61,010 nt of DNA from the NCBI RefSeq assembly GCF_900099915.1, contig NZ_FNDB01000020.1:1-61010 (forward strand), written 5' to 3'. Under the pieces are notes generated by a model. It was not told the origin of the DNA. It saw nothing but the letters and a program-made list of their open reading frames with translations, and did no database searches. A program made the position numbers and the translations under genes. This DNA comes from Flavobacterium omnivorum. Its GTDB lineage: Bacteria; Bacteroidota; Bacteroidia; Flavobacteriales; Flavobacteriaceae. How positions within the stretch are numbered: position 1 is the stretch's first letter; every line of letters starts with the position of its first letter. Below, in pieces: positions 1 through 8,590 of the stretch.

Positions 1-298
1 GTATTTGTTTACATTAACATCCGACAATGGAAAAGAGTTTGCAATGCATCAAGAAATCGCAACAGCATTAGAAATCGACTTCTATTTTGCAAATCCTTAC
101 AGTCCTTGGGAACGTGGGGCAAATGAAAATCTAAATGGACTTATAAGGCAGTATATACCCAAATCGACCTCTTTTGAAGAAATAACCATCGAAAGAATTA
201 TAGAAATACAAGAAAAATTAAATAACCGTCCGAGAAAAAGATTTAATTTTGAAACACCAAATTATATGTTTAACCAAAAAGTTGCATTAGTAACTTGA
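1..298 (+). CDS. IS30-family transposase, C-terminal part (cut by window edge)
   Basis: The frame is open to the left edge and ends in TGA at 296-298, so only the last ~98 codons are visible. The residues DNGKEFA, FANPYSPWERGANEN and LIRQYIPK are the hallmark of the IS30 DDE integrase core: D in DNGKEF and E in the ERGANEN helix are the second and third catalytic acids. The tail NNRPRKR is the usual end of the family. The gene would catalyse cut-and-paste of its own element. Whether the copy is intact cannot be seen from this side. Confidence 0.85.
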   Translation, partial: YLFTLTSDNGKEFAMHQEIATALEIDFYFANPYSPWERGANENLNGLIRQYIPKSTSFEEITIERIIEIQEKLNNRPRKRFNFETPNYMFNQKVALVT

Positions 299-310
299 AT
301 CCAGCTAATT

Positions 311-576
311 AAAAAAAAACAACGGATAAAATTATTGGACTTTCAAGACTAGCCAAATGGCATGAGAAAGTAAATCAAGCAGGGTTTAAATCTTTCAATA
401 CGATCTCCAGATCCATAATGAATCATTCCAAAACAATATTGAACTATTTTGATAATAGAAGCACAAATGCCTCAACGGAATCATTCAATGCAAAAATAAA
501 AGCATTTAGAAGTCAATTCAGGGGTGTGAGAAACGTTGCATTTTTCCTTTTTAGGCTGACTAATATTTATGCGTAA
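311..576 (+). pseudogene. ISL3-family transposase, C-terminal remnant
   Basis: Read in the frame ending with TAA at 574-576, the DNA encodes about 84 residues including LAKWHEKVNQAG, NRSTNASTESFNAKIKAF and FRLTNIYA. These match the last part of ISL3-type (ISAon1-like) DDE transposases; E in TESFNAKIKAF is the third catalytic acid. There is no start codon and the N-terminal two thirds are missing, so this is dead. It directly follows the IS30 gene, which suggests that one element was inserted into or beside another. Confidence 0.75.
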
Positions 577-746
577 TTTTTGCTACTCCACAGGTTTTGG
601 GATTGATCCGTACCAAATAGGGTATCTGTCGAATCCGATTTAAAGTGTAAAATGAAAATAGACTTCATTGAACAATTTAATAAGGTTTAACTCTTAGATG
701 CAGAAAAATAAGGGATTTTGTAAATATAGGAAAGTACTGAAATGTA

Positions 747-772
747 AAAAGCCCCTCTTTGAGGGGCTTTTG
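747..772 (-). terminator. Intrinsic terminator behind the tRNA fragment
   Basis: AAAAGCCCCTC and GAGGGGCTTTT form a GC-rich stem with a short loop. Read on the minus strand it ends in a T run and lies immediately after the tRNA 3' end at 771, so it is the original tRNA terminator. Confidence 0.7.
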
Positions 773-791
773 GCGGAGAAAGAGGGATTTG
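771..791 (-). other. 3' fragment of a tRNA (serine type), probable attachment site
   Basis: On the minus strand the bases AATCCCTC-TTTCTCC-G-CCA can be read as the 3' half of a T arm, the 3' strand of an acceptor stem, discriminator G and encoded CCA. The acceptor strand with G73 fits tRNA-Ser. Everything 5' of the T arm is unrelated sequence, so this is not a functional tRNA. A tRNA 3' end kept with its terminator is what integration of a tyrosine-recombinase element leaves at one border. No matching second copy or integrase was found in this window. Confidence 0.5.
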
Positions 792-1020
792 TTTCTCTTT
801 CCTTATGCCAATGTCTATAAGGGTTTACGCTGTACTATGTTTCGATAGGGCTTTAAATAGGTCACTATCAAAAATGAATAAAGAACATTAAATTATATTC
901 AATGTAAAAATAGTCATTAATTACTGATTATGCAATAGTTAGGATTATTATTTGAACTGCTTATTGAACAAGTATTGTTACATTATAGAGGTACATGAAG
1001 ACTTTTAATTGCCTTAAATC

Positions 1021-1224
1021 CTATCCGACTATACAACGTAAAACATGTTCTATTTGAAGCCCTGAATATCCACAAAATTCCTCTATTGAAATTAATTGAT
1101 GTGGCTCTTTATTCAAGTTGTCTTTAATCTTATTTAGATATAACCTTGCTTGTCTATATGTTTTACCAGTAATACGTTGTACATCTTTTGGATAAATACA
1201 TACCCTGATGTTACTTGCTATCAC
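1021..1224 (-). CDS. Small putative DNA-binding protein
   Basis: This 67-aa protein contains YPKDVQRITGKTYRQARLYLNKI followed by a second short segment, ISIEEFCGYSGL. The first stretch reads like an excisionase/MerR-type helix-turn-helix ('find the target, then arrange the helix') and the second like the recognition part. Proteins of this kind are common as lone genes in Flavobacteriia. Function is not known. DNA binding is inferred from the pattern alone. Confidence 0.5.
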   Translation of the reverse strand: MIASNIRVCIYPKDVQRITGKTYRQARLYLNKIKDNLNKEPHQLISIEEFCGYSGLQIEHVLRCIVG

Positions 1225-1505
1225 CTTTTTATTTTTAATACATTATCTATACCGATGCTATGCCTTTGAGATACCTCATCTTAGGATCTAATTACCATAT
1301 CCTTTCACAAAGTTATGAAAACTACTTACTTAATAAGTGATTAAAATGGGTAATTATATACCCTTTAGTACCACTATTGACATTTACTTTTTGAAATGTG
1401 CTTTAATTGATGGAAACTTTGTTTGAAATCATTCGAGATTTAGTTGCAACGAATATTCGGGATGGAGGAGTAGTTAGATTATTTCAAACTTAAATTTTAG
1501 AAATT

Positions 1506-2261
1506 ATGGCAAGACAGAAAGGTATAATTAAATTGAAAGGTACTATCGGGGATATTACTTTTTACAAAACCAAAGATGGCCACTTGGCGCGTGAGAAAGG
1601 CGGCGTCGATGCGAGCAGAATTGCGAACGATCCGGCATTCCAGAGAACGCGTGAGAATGGTTCCGAATTTGGAAGGGCAGGGAAGGCGGGAAAAACTTTG
1701 AGAACGGCATTGAGAACCTTGCTTTTAAATTCTGCTGACAACAGAATGGTGAGCCGACTTACCCAAGCCATGGTCAAAGTGATCCAAGCGGATTTGGTTA
1801 ATGAACGTGGATTGCGTAATGTGATTGATGGTGAAGCGGAATTACTTGTGGGCTTTGAGTTCAACATCGGTGGAAAATTGGGAACCAGTTTGTTTGCTCC
1901 TTTTGTGGGAGCGATTGACAGAGTTACAGGGGAAATCTCCGTTGATTTGGCTTCATTTGTTCCAGCAAATATGATTGCAGCCCCAAGTGGAACTACTCAT
2001 TTTAAAATTATTTCAGCTGGAGCTGAAATTAATTTTGAAGCAGAAACTTTCGTTGTTGCCAGTTCAGAAACTGCCATTCTCCCATGGGATTTTGCGCCAA
2101 CGGTTGCCATCAACCATTTGAATACGGTAACACCAAACAGCGTAAGTCCTTTGTTTTTGGCTCTTGGAGTTGAGTATTATCAAGAGGTCAATGGTAGGAT
2201 GTATCCTTTGAAAAATGGTTCATATAATCCATTATCATTGGTTCAAGTAAGCGGATTGTAG
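1506..2261 (+). CDS. Conserved phage-like hypothetical protein (251 aa)
   Basis: The protein starts MARQKGIIKLKGTIGDITFYKTKDGHLAREKGG, a lead found in a family of ~250-aa Bacteroidota proteins. The Gly/Lys/Arg-rich N-terminal third is basic and may bind nucleic acid. The rest is rich in beta-strand and Ala/Thr residues and could be a structural fold. It has no signal peptide. It is followed after 1 bp by a DUF5675 gene and two small membrane proteins on the same strand, so they form one unit. The context suggests a phage- or particle-derived cassette, but I cannot assign a function. Confidence 0.6.
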   Translation: MARQKGIIKLKGTIGDITFYKTKDGHLAREKGGVDASRIANDPAFQRTRENGSEFGRAGKAGKTLRTALRTLLLNSADNRMVSRLTQAMVKVIQADLVNERGLRNVIDGEAELLVGFEFNIGGKLGTSLFAPFVGAIDRVTGEISVDLASFVPANMIAAPSGTTHFKIISAGAEINFEAETFVVASSETAILPWDFAPTVAINHLNTVTPNSVSPLFLALGVEYYQEVNGRMYPLKNGSYNPLSLVQVSGL

Positions 2262-2262
2262 G

Positions 2263-2658
2263 ATGGTTTTGGTACTATCTAGAACTTATTTCCCCGATGG
2301 AACTAACGGAAAACTCGAATGTGAGGGCAAATTCATCTGTTGTACAATTGAATTACCCTGGATAAATAATGAGAAAAGGGTTTCCTGCATTCCGGAAGGG
2401 AAATATTTATTGAAAAAGCGTTACAGTCGGAAATTTCAATGGCATATTGAGGTGGTTGCTGTAAAAAACAGAAGTTTTATTTTGTTTCATCCTGCCAATA
2501 ATGCTCAAAAAGAATTAAATGGTTGTATTGCTCCCGTAACTAAATTCTCCGGGCCGGGTTTAGGTCTTCAATCGCGACAAGCTTTTGTTAAATTGAAAAA
2601 TTTAGTTTACAAAACTCTGGAGCGAGAAGAAAAGGTTTTATTAATTGTTCAATCTTAA
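2263..2658 (+). CDS. DUF5675 family protein
   Basis: This 131-aa protein carries the DUF5675 signatures: an N-terminal 'TRxY..DGTxGKL' lead, ELPW, CIPEGKYxLKKR, HIEVV and the 'FHPANNA..ELNGCIAPV' core. DUF5675 is linked to prophage and tailocin-like clusters in Bacteroidota. Conserved Cys and His suggest an enzyme, perhaps acting on cell wall, but the reaction is not established. The ATG lies 1 bp after the stop of the preceding gene, indicating translational coupling. Confidence 0.8.
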   Translation: MVLVLSRTYFPDGTNGKLECEGKFICCTIELPWINNEKRVSCIPEGKYLLKKRYSRKFQWHIEVVAVKNRSFILFHPANNAQKELNGCIAPVTKFSGPGLGLQSRQAFVKLKNLVYKTLEREEKVLLIVQS

Positions 2659-2668
2659 AATTCTAATT

Positions 2669-2893
2669 ATGAATATAGTAAAAAGAGCAAAAGCTCCAAC
2701 TCCGAAATTTTTTAAAGTGCTTCGAAATATAGGATTGGCATTGGCTGCAGTTGGCGGAACTATTTTGGCCGCGCCAATTGCTTTGCCAATTGTTGTTAGT
2801 TCAATAGGAGGATATTTGGCTGTTGCTGGTGGCGTATTATCGGCTGTAAGTCAATTGACTACAACTCAGGAAAAAAGTAATGCAAGCAGGTAA
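2669..2893 (+). CDS. Small membrane protein
   Basis: This 74-aa protein has a basic N-terminus (MNIVKRAKAPTPKF), then a long Ala/Gly/Val/Ile stretch (residues ~20-60) able to form two membrane helices. I chose the ATG at 2669, after the DUF5675 stop, over an upstream in-frame ATG at 2645 inside that gene. The stop overlaps the next small gene by 14 bp. Size and position resemble a holin or holin partner, which is an inference from context. Confidence 0.55.
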   Translation: MNIVKRAKAPTPKFFKVLRNIGLALAAVGGTILAAPIALPIVVSSIGGYLAVAGGVLSAVSQLTTTQEKSNASR

Positions 2894-3056
2894 TCATACA
2901 TTAATAGGTACCGCTGGCGGTACATTTTTAAGTGTATTGCCGAATTTGCATTCGGAAGATGTTATAAAAACGGTTGTACTAGCATCTGTTGGTGCGTTTG
3001 TTAGTTTTACAATATCTTTAGTACTCAAATTTTTCATTAAGAAGCACAAAAAATAG
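2880..3056 (+). CDS. Small holin-like membrane protein
   Basis: A 58-codon frame starts at ATG 2880 inside the end of the preceding gene and stops at TAG 3054-3056. It reads MQAGNHTLIGTAGGTFLSVL, then a hydrophobic segment VVLASVGAFVSFTISLVLKFF, and ends in a lysine-rich tail. One or two membrane helices and a basic C-terminus are typical of small holin-like proteins. It is followed directly by a terminator, which closes the four-gene unit that begins at 1506. Confidence 0.5.
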   Translation: MQAGNHTLIGTAGGTFLSVLPNLHSEDVIKTVVLASVGAFVSFTISLVLKFFIKKHKK

Positions 3057-3092
3057 TCTAATTCCAGTTGTTGTGACCTAGGATTAGACATT

Positions 3093-3126
3093 AAAATGCC
3101 CATTCCGATTGGATTGGGCATTTTTT
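3093..3126 (+). terminator. Intrinsic terminator of the DUF5675 cassette
   Basis: AAATGCCCA and TGGGCATTT pair around a short loop that adds TCC/GGA pairs, followed by a T run. It closes the plus-strand unit that ends at 3056. Confidence 0.75.
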
Positions 3127-3149
3127 ATAAAAGTCTCGTTCCTTTGTTA

Positions 3150-3671
3150 TTATTTTAAAGATATTTTAAGTCCCATCTCATTTCTCAAATGAAGTAATAC
3201 CTCTGCGTTCCCTTTCGCATCATCTATTGGATTGTGAGTGGGTGCCGTTTTTCTTAAATGTTTCCATTGTGCAAAAGTGTCTTTTACTAATCCACAATAT
3301 AAATCTGAAATTCTTCTTGATGAATAACCAAATGGATTTCTTTTGATAAAGTGATGAAAATACCAACATATAAACATCCAATCAAATCCGTTATTATCAC
3401 TAATAAAGATTGGTTTTCCTTTGGAATTATTTTGAATCCATTCTTCAAACTCCAGCATCACATTAACGGGGTCGTTGAATTCTAAGGTCTCATTTCTGCT
3501 AAATCCTGAAATTGCTAGCGCATCAGGATTAAAATTCTCGGAAATTGGTTTTAACTTACCATAAAAGGTTTTGTCTAGATTTTCATCAACTATAACAGCT
3601 CCAAAGCAAATCATCGAATAATCTCCTGGTATTGGTCCGTCTGCTTCTATATCAACTACAATATAACTCAT
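3150..3671 (-). CDS. DnaQ-like 3'-5' exonuclease (DEDDh)
   Basis: This 173-aa protein has the RNase T/DnaQ fold motifs: Exo I VDIEADG (D7, E9), Exo II ISDNNGFDWMF, and Exo III THNPIDDAKGNAEVL with the DEDDh-type His and the last Asp. It should remove nucleotides from DNA or RNA 3' ends with two metal ions. The length matches a single exonuclease domain with no polymerase or GIY-YIG attachment. It stands alone between a phage-like cassette and a broken gene, so a repair, proofreading or defence role cannot be settled. Confidence 0.8.
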   Translation of the reverse strand: MSYIVVDIEADGPIPGDYSMICFGAVIVDENLDKTFYGKLKPISENFNPDALAISGFSRNETLEFNDPVNVMLEFEEWIQNNSKGKPIFISDNNGFDWMFICWYFHHFIKRNPFGYSSRRISDLYCGLVKDTFAQWKHLRKTAPTHNPIDDAKGNAEVLLHLRNEMGLKISLK

Positions 3672-3897
3672 GTTTTTTTTCTTTTATTAAACTTATTGAA
3701 AGCCATATTTTACTTAGTTTTATGATAATTTCAGAAGCTTATAATTTACCTTTTAAATCCAAAATTAAGATTTTCAGAGAGACCAAAAATAACAAAATGT
3801 CTTTATTATTTTTATGTGGGTAGTTTTATTTTTTAATTATTTTTTGCAATATCGGAGCAAAACAACTCTTCTCATTTCATTTATTAGGGCAATATCT

Positions 3898-4232
3898 TCA
3901 ATAATTATTTTCAGTCCATTCCCTTTTATTTTTAATCATTTCAGATATTTGCATAATATAATAACATACGCACAGCGTAATATGATAGTCAACAATTTTT
4001 CCTTTTTGGTATTTAATAATTCTGGTATTTACAGCATATCCTTTTATTAAATAGATCTTTAGCTGTCTGTTGGTCCATTTTCTAAATCCAATACCTATAG
4101 GGGACTTAACTCTATATCTTATAGAAATTATCATATCCAAATTTACGTTGCCGTTTTTCTTTCTACCGCGCTTCTTCCTTCAAGCTGAACTTGGCGGAAT
4201 TGTCGCCAAGTTGATTTTTTGTCTGATTATCC
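3898..4232 (-). pseudogene. RhuM-family protein remnant (frameshifted)
   Basis: The frame to 4140 reads NLDMIISIRYRVKSPIGIGFRKWTNRQLK, the central signature of RhuM/Fic-neighbour proteins (normally NLDxIISVGYRVxSxxGxxFRxWA). Just upstream, in another frame, WRQFRQVQLEGRSAVERKTAT continues the homology (RhuM has xFRQVQxEGxRxVxR). A frameshift therefore lies near 4155. The N-terminal part and the C-terminal part beyond about 80 residues are missing. The gene is dead. Confidence 0.6.
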
Positions 4233-4260
4233 GTCATTATAAATAATGTAAATTGTATAT

Positions 4261-4683
4261 TTATTTGCCACAATACCGTTTCAAAATCACTTTCTTCATT
4301 TCGTTTATAAGGACAATATTCTGATGCAATTGATCTTCTTTTTGTTCCAACAACCTCAACGCCTGAACTTGTTTTTTGTGCAGTTCGTGTTCCTCCAGCA
4401 TTTTATTTACTTTTGAATTAAACCCTTTTTTAAAATCATAAATACGTAAAAAAGGAATTACGGATCCGATCAGAGATTGGTGCCAGAATTTTGCTTTCCA
4501 AAGACTGTAGGCCAACCAATACACTGTTTCTGTATCTTCTGGATTTGAAAATTGGATTACAAAGCTGTTCGTAAATGGCTCTTTTTGAGGTTTTCCGCTA
4601 TTCATCCCTTTATTGAGAATAAAGATGTGGTTTCCTCTGTAAACAGTGTCTTTTTGGTGGGTTTTGATAATGAAACTTAGCAT
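4261..4683 (-). CDS. DUF6943-like mobile-element protein
   Basis: This 140-aa protein reads FIIKTHQKDTVYRGNHIFILNKGMNSGKP, then a Trp-rich middle and a C-terminal coiled coil (about residues 85-135, rich in E, L, K, Q). It resembles DUF6943 proteins seen beside conjugative-element control genes in Bacteroidota. The function is unknown. It has no signal peptide or membrane segment. The name rests on memory of the N-terminal pattern and should be treated as tentative. Confidence 0.5.
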   Translation of the reverse strand: MLSFIIKTHQKDTVYRGNHIFILNKGMNSGKPQKEPFTNSFVIQFSNPEDTETVYWLAYSLWKAKFWHQSLIGSVIPFLRIYDFKKGFNSKVNKMLEEHELHKKQVQALRLLEQKEDQLHQNIVLINEMKKVILKRYCGK

Positions 4684-4989
4684 GGTTTCGGAATTTAAAA
4701 GTTAGTTTTTCTTCTGTTTTTCCGTTTTTTATGAATGCTGAATTTGTAGAAACCGCCTTTCCTAAAATATTTCAAAAAAGAAAAAAGAAAAAAAGAAAGT
4801 CGTCACTCAAGTAGAGGTTTTTAAAAAATCTAGTTTTTTAGAAAAAATACTACCCGACTTATAATCGAAAAAGTGTTGAGAATCGGAGATTGGTTTATAA
4901 AAAAGAACCTGAAATGAATTCAGGTTAAAGGGTGGAGATTTTTTCTAAAACCCGGAGGGCTTGAACTTGCATTTTTTATAAAACCGGAA

Positions 4990-5740
4990 CTTACCTTTAC
5001 TTTCTTTTTTTATTTTTTTTCGAAGACTGATGTTGTTGTTACCCCTTTTTCGGGAGAGTTGTTTTGGAAACGGGAATCAAACACCCCCAAGCACCGCAGA
5101 AAATAATGATTGTAGCGATAGCGGAAATTATTATTTTTCGAGGAGCGCAGTGGCGGGGTTGCGGCAATCGAACAGCCACCGCAGGACGGGAACGAAGCGT
5201 AGTCCCGCTTTTTCTGCGGGATGAAGTGGAGAGAAGTACTGCGAGCGTGAAACGGCGGGAAAAAAATAAAAATCAACCGCCTTTTCGGCGGAGTTCCTTG
5301 ATTTAGGGCAAAGCGACCGAATTAATTATGAATTGTGAATTATGAGTTATGATTTTTTGGAATGGTATTGTAAGACGCAGAGAGAAGGGAGCGGAGCCAA
5401 CCCCGATGGCTGTGCGAAGGAGCAACCGCTGAAACAACCAGGGGCGACAGACATAATACGGCTGGAATGCAGTGGAACGTACCCGCCGCGGCGGGGGAGC
5501 GAAACGGAATGAAGCGGTATTGTGGATGTAGTAGCCCCGCCGAACGTAGGGTAGAGAACGTGTGAAGATGAGGAACGAAGCGGCGCAATAAAAATAGCTG
5601 CTTATTTTCAAGCTGCTATTTTTATTGTGCTGCGTAGTGTCTGCGGAATGGAGAGAGGACCCGCCGCGGCGGGGACGACTGACTGGAGCTGCCGAACGGA
5701 ACAAAGAGAACGACCGAAGTGAGACCGCTAGATTGCCCGT
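4990..5740. other. GC-rich non-coding block with repeated palindromes
   Basis: About 750 bp here are clearly more GC-rich than the flanks and hold many hairpins: TCCCGC-N7-GCGGGA near 5202-5221, CCGCC-TTTT-CGGCGG near 5277-5291, and the 14-bp palindrome CCCGCCGCGGCGGG at both 5482-5495 and 5660-5673. Purine-rich strings such as GAACGAAGC and GGAATGAAGC recur. The overlapping frames in both directions show no family resemblance, so I do not call genes. It may be a structured RNA, an origin/transfer site or accumulated repeats. The flanks 4684-4990 and 5740-5957 hold nothing I recognise. Confidence 0.5.
5585..5630. repeat. Inverted repeat, 13-bp perfect stem
   Basis: CAATAAAAATAGC (5586-5598) and GCTATTTTTATTG (5615-5627) are perfect inverted repeats around a 16-nt loop, extended by GCGC/GTGC pairs. 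It sits between the two CCCGCCGCGGCGGG palindromes. Confidence 0.6.
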
Positions 5741-5957
5741 GATTTTAAATACTTAATACTCTTTTGAACACTACTATAATAATATTGAATTCATTTAGAC
5801 TGTATCCAATAGGTTTATAAAAATTAATAATCCATTTAAATAAACATTATTAAAATCCGAAGCACCTCTTGCTTATTGCTTATTCCACTTTGTATTTACC
5901 GCAAAAATGCGGTGATAAATCGAAATAATCACCGCATCTTAGTCTTGAAATTTTTAG

Positions 5958-6908
5958 CTATAACTTCCCAACCCATTTACCAATCTCAGCCAGTAGGTCA
6001 TTAAAGTCGGGTTGACCTTTGTAATACAGTGCTGCGGTCTTTTTATATCGTTCTCTAAATCGTTTCCTAAGTTCTGGGTTATTTAGTAAGAACGCTTCGT
6101 TATTGGCAATGGGTATCTCATAGTCTTTGGGTGGAAAGCGTGCTACTTTGTGTTTTTGATATTCGTCTGTGCCAATGAATGCTTTTACTTTGTCCTCTTT
6201 TAGTAGGCTAAAGACATCATAGTACTGACGCATCAAATTTTGTCGCTCTTCCTTATCCTCTTGTTCTTGCCTGAATTTGGTTGCTATTGTTTGTAATTTT
6301 TCGACAAAAGTGTAGCCAATATGGTAACAGGCAATGTCTATTGCCCGATTGTCAACTATATCTACTTTTTGTTGTATTGCTTTGTCGTATGCCCAAGATG
6401 CTATTGTTAGAGGGTTGTTCGGCGTTACTGTATCAAATCCAACTTCCAATAAAATCCCTTCTTTGACACCTTCAACAGCTTCAGATTTACTTTCATAATG
6501 TAACCTTATACCACCGCTACGGTATTGTCTTACATCATCAAAAGTTTTATCGCGTGTTACAGATATTATTCCGTTTATTTTTATATCCTTTGCTAACCCA
6601 TCGTAAAAGTCTTTTCTTTTTTGAATATTGCGTGGCTTATTATTGTTTGGGTTTTCATTTATTTCCATTTCTGCTGGTGGCTTGATATGGATGTCAATGT
6701 CTTCAGAAAAACGGTGTATTATTCCGTAGCCCTTGGAAAGGGAAGTACCTCCTTTGAGTTCGAATTGATATCCCTGCTTTTTTAAACCATGTAAAGTATG
6801 CATGATCCAATAGTCTTTTTCTATCAGTCCTGGCTCGATGTTTAATTCTGTTCCTACAATACGCAATAACGCAGCAAAGTCTTTATGGTTGTGTAAATAA
6901 TCTTTCAT
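5958..6908 (-). CDS. abiEii: AbiEii-type nucleotidyltransferase toxin
   Basis: This 316-aa protein has the DUF1814/AbiEii nucleotidyltransferase core: ELKGGTSLSKGYGIIHRFSEDIDIHI, with the GGTSLS loop and the D-x-D metal-binding pair. E44-K-D-Y-W is the usual upstream helix. AbiEii/MenT-type toxins transfer nucleotides to RNA such as tRNA acceptor ends and arrest growth after phage infection. The start codon lies 1 bp after the stop of the cognate antitoxin gene. Together they form a classical AbiE operon, read on the minus strand. Confidence 0.88.
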   Translation of the reverse strand: MKDYLHNHKDFAALLRIVGTELNIEPGLIEKDYWIMHTLHGLKKQGYQFELKGGTSLSKGYGIIHRFSEDIDIHIKPPAEMEINENPNNNKPRNIQKRKDFYDGLAKDIKINGIISVTRDKTFDDVRQYRSGGIRLHYESKSEAVEGVKEGILLEVGFDTVTPNNPLTIASWAYDKAIQQKVDIVDNRAIDIACYHIGYTFVEKLQTIATKFRQEQEDKEERQNLMRQYYDVFSLLKEDKVKAFIGTDEYQKHKVARFPPKDYEIPIANNEAFLLNNPELRKRFRERYKKTAALYYKGQPDFNDLLAEIGKWVGKL

Positions 6909-6909
6909 A

Positions 6910-7485
6910 TCAGGTTGTTACAACTGGTTCTAGTAGTTTTTTTGCTTTTGCACTACCATATTCTTGTAGTGATTTTTTTAGCTTTCTTTGATCCATTGTT
7001 TTTGCCCTAAAGCACACTTTGGAGACTACTTCCTTCGGGTCTTCTGCAAGTTGGTCTAGGTTGTTAAGCAGATCAACTAATAGAAACTCCAATGTAGCTT
7101 TACGTGGAAAATGTGGTTTTACTCTAAAAGAAAATGTTTTTCCGCCCAGATTGAAATCGCCATGACGTTTGTGGTTGTAAACGGTTTTCTGATTGTAAAG
7201 TTGTGTTGTTCCAACGCCAAGTGCATTGTAAGCGTTAAAAGAAGTAAGCAAAAAACGAGAGTCTTTGAGAAAGGAACGTACCAAAACTTCTTCTTCAGGT
7301 GGTGCTTCTCCAAAAACCGTTACTTCTGGGTAAAAGTATAAGCCTTGAGAAAGTTTTTGTAAAGTACCTTCTTTAACCAGTTCGTCAAGATGGCGGTCAA
7401 CGGAAGTTGACCACTTGGACAAATCAGCCCTGCGGTAAACCTTACCTCGTTTTAGGTGTTTTTTTAGTTCTTGTAACTTATTCAT
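6910..7485 (-). CDS. abiEi: AbiEi-type antitoxin / transcription regulator
   Basis: This 191-aa protein begins with a winged-helix-like segment (KHLKRGKVYRRADLSKWSTSVDRHLDELVKEGTLQKLSQGLYFYP), the standard AbiEi N-terminus, and continues into an AbiEi_1/DUF6088-type C-terminal domain ending QEYGSAKAKKLLEP. AbiEi binds the promoter of its own operon and neutralises AbiEii. It is the promoter-proximal gene, with the toxin directly downstream. No close palindrome was identified upstream, although the 170-bp gap to 7657 is AT-rich. Confidence 0.8.
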   Translation of the reverse strand: MNKLQELKKHLKRGKVYRRADLSKWSTSVDRHLDELVKEGTLQKLSQGLYFYPEVTVFGEAPPEEEVLVRSFLKDSRFLLTSFNAYNALGVGTTQLYNQKTVYNHKRHGDFNLGGKTFSFRVKPHFPRKATLEFLLVDLLNNLDQLAEDPKEVVSKVCFRAKTMDQRKLKKSLQEYGSAKAKKLLEPVVTT

Positions 7486-7656
7486 GAGGCAAAGTTAGTA
7501 AATATTATTTTATTGAATATATTTTTATTGAAAATTCATGCAAAACATATTTCATATACCATATGCACTTGTCTTTAATTCAGTATAATAGATGACTTTC
7601 TGTTTTATGCAATGGGAGACTTCGAAGACCAGATTATTATATTGTTTTTTAGTAGT

Positions 7657-8415
7657 TTATATTGAAATCACACAACTGTTATTAAAGTTTTCGTTCTCCT
7701 TGTATTTTACATATCCCAATTGATTGGTAATTAATTTTGTATTGCCAATGCTGAAATCTTCTACATTACAATGATGATGGCCATATATCCAATAATCTAT
7801 TTCATTATTTTCGATAACTGATGCCATTTCTGTTCCAAAAGCTTCATTTATGTCGCTATGGGCATATTTCTCTGGATAATTGATAAAAGTTGGTGGGTGG
7901 TGGGTTACAACAATAGTTGGATCATTTGTTTTGGTTTGGAATGTTTCTTCCAAAAACAATCTGCTTTCCAGATGGAGTTGGTTATAATCTTCAACAGTTA
8001 GTCTTTTTTCATTTTTTCGAATTACTCGGAAATCCGAAAGGCTTTGTTCAATAATAAATTGTTTTGCTACCGAAACGTGTGACCATAAGGTTGAAAATAC
8101 TAGTCTTGCTCCATTGATGGTTTTTACCATATTATTCAGTAAAGTTACATTGTCTCTGATTTTTTCCTCAAAAGAACCACTTCTTTTAGAAATATCCGAA
8201 TTATAATATTCGTGATTGCCAGGAATCCAATAGGTATGTTCAAAATGATTGGAAACATAATCAAAGAATTTTTGATGTTGGTGTATTTCTTTAAAAAGCA
8301 CAATGTCTCCCGCCAAAATTAGAATGTCTCCTTTGGGGATAATAGGATTTACCAAAACCCATTTACGGTTGTCTAAAAATTCTAAGTGAAGGTCGGAGCA
8401 GTATTGGATTTTCAT
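7657..8415 (-). CDS. Calcineurin-like metallophosphoesterase
   Basis: This 252-aa protein shows the five metallophosphoesterase blocks in order: YCSDLHLEF (DxH), LAGDIV (GD), IPGNHEYYN (GNHE), VTHHPP and YGHHHCNVE (GHxH). It should hydrolyse a phosphodiester or phosphomonoester with a binuclear metal centre. The substrate is not predictable. There is no signal peptide. The first ~50 codons and 5' leader are duplicated at 15440-15603, where the gene is cut short. Confidence 0.88.
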   Translation of the reverse strand: MKIQYCSDLHLEFLDNRKWVLVNPIIPKGDILILAGDIVLFKEIHQHQKFFDYVSNHFEHTYWIPGNHEYYNSDISKRSGSFEEKIRDNVTLLNNMVKTINGARLVFSTLWSHVSVAKQFIIEQSLSDFRVIRKNEKRLTVEDYNQLHLESRLFLEETFQTKTNDPTIVVTHHPPTFINYPEKYAHSDINEAFGTEMASVIENNEIDYWIYGHHHCNVEDFSIGNTKLITNQLGYVKYKENENFNNSCVISI

Positions 8416-8590
8416 AGTTAATTAAAAAAATGTTTGTCTTGATTTTAGTACTTTTATTGCTTTCTAGAAAGTAGATTGGGAGTTTTGGTAATCGATTTAT
8501 TAGATTTTATTTTTCCGTAGATACTTGCAAAACTGGACATTAATAAAGCCAATCTATAAAAGCAAGTCATTCCTCCATTATGGAATTCCA

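Larger units (their letters stand above)
577..1020. other. Intergenic stretch without genes
   Basis: Apart from the probable ISL3 right end (to about 600), the terminator and the tRNA fragment listed separately, I see no reading frame, hairpin or repeat here. The DNA is AT-rich and looks like integration-site debris. Confidence 0.5.

Noticed and set aside
5010..5704. Several overlapping reading frames of 60-130 codons in the GC-rich block
   Set aside because: They occur on both strands, are compositionally odd (Arg/Ser/Pro rich from repeats), have no family pattern and no ribosome-binding context.
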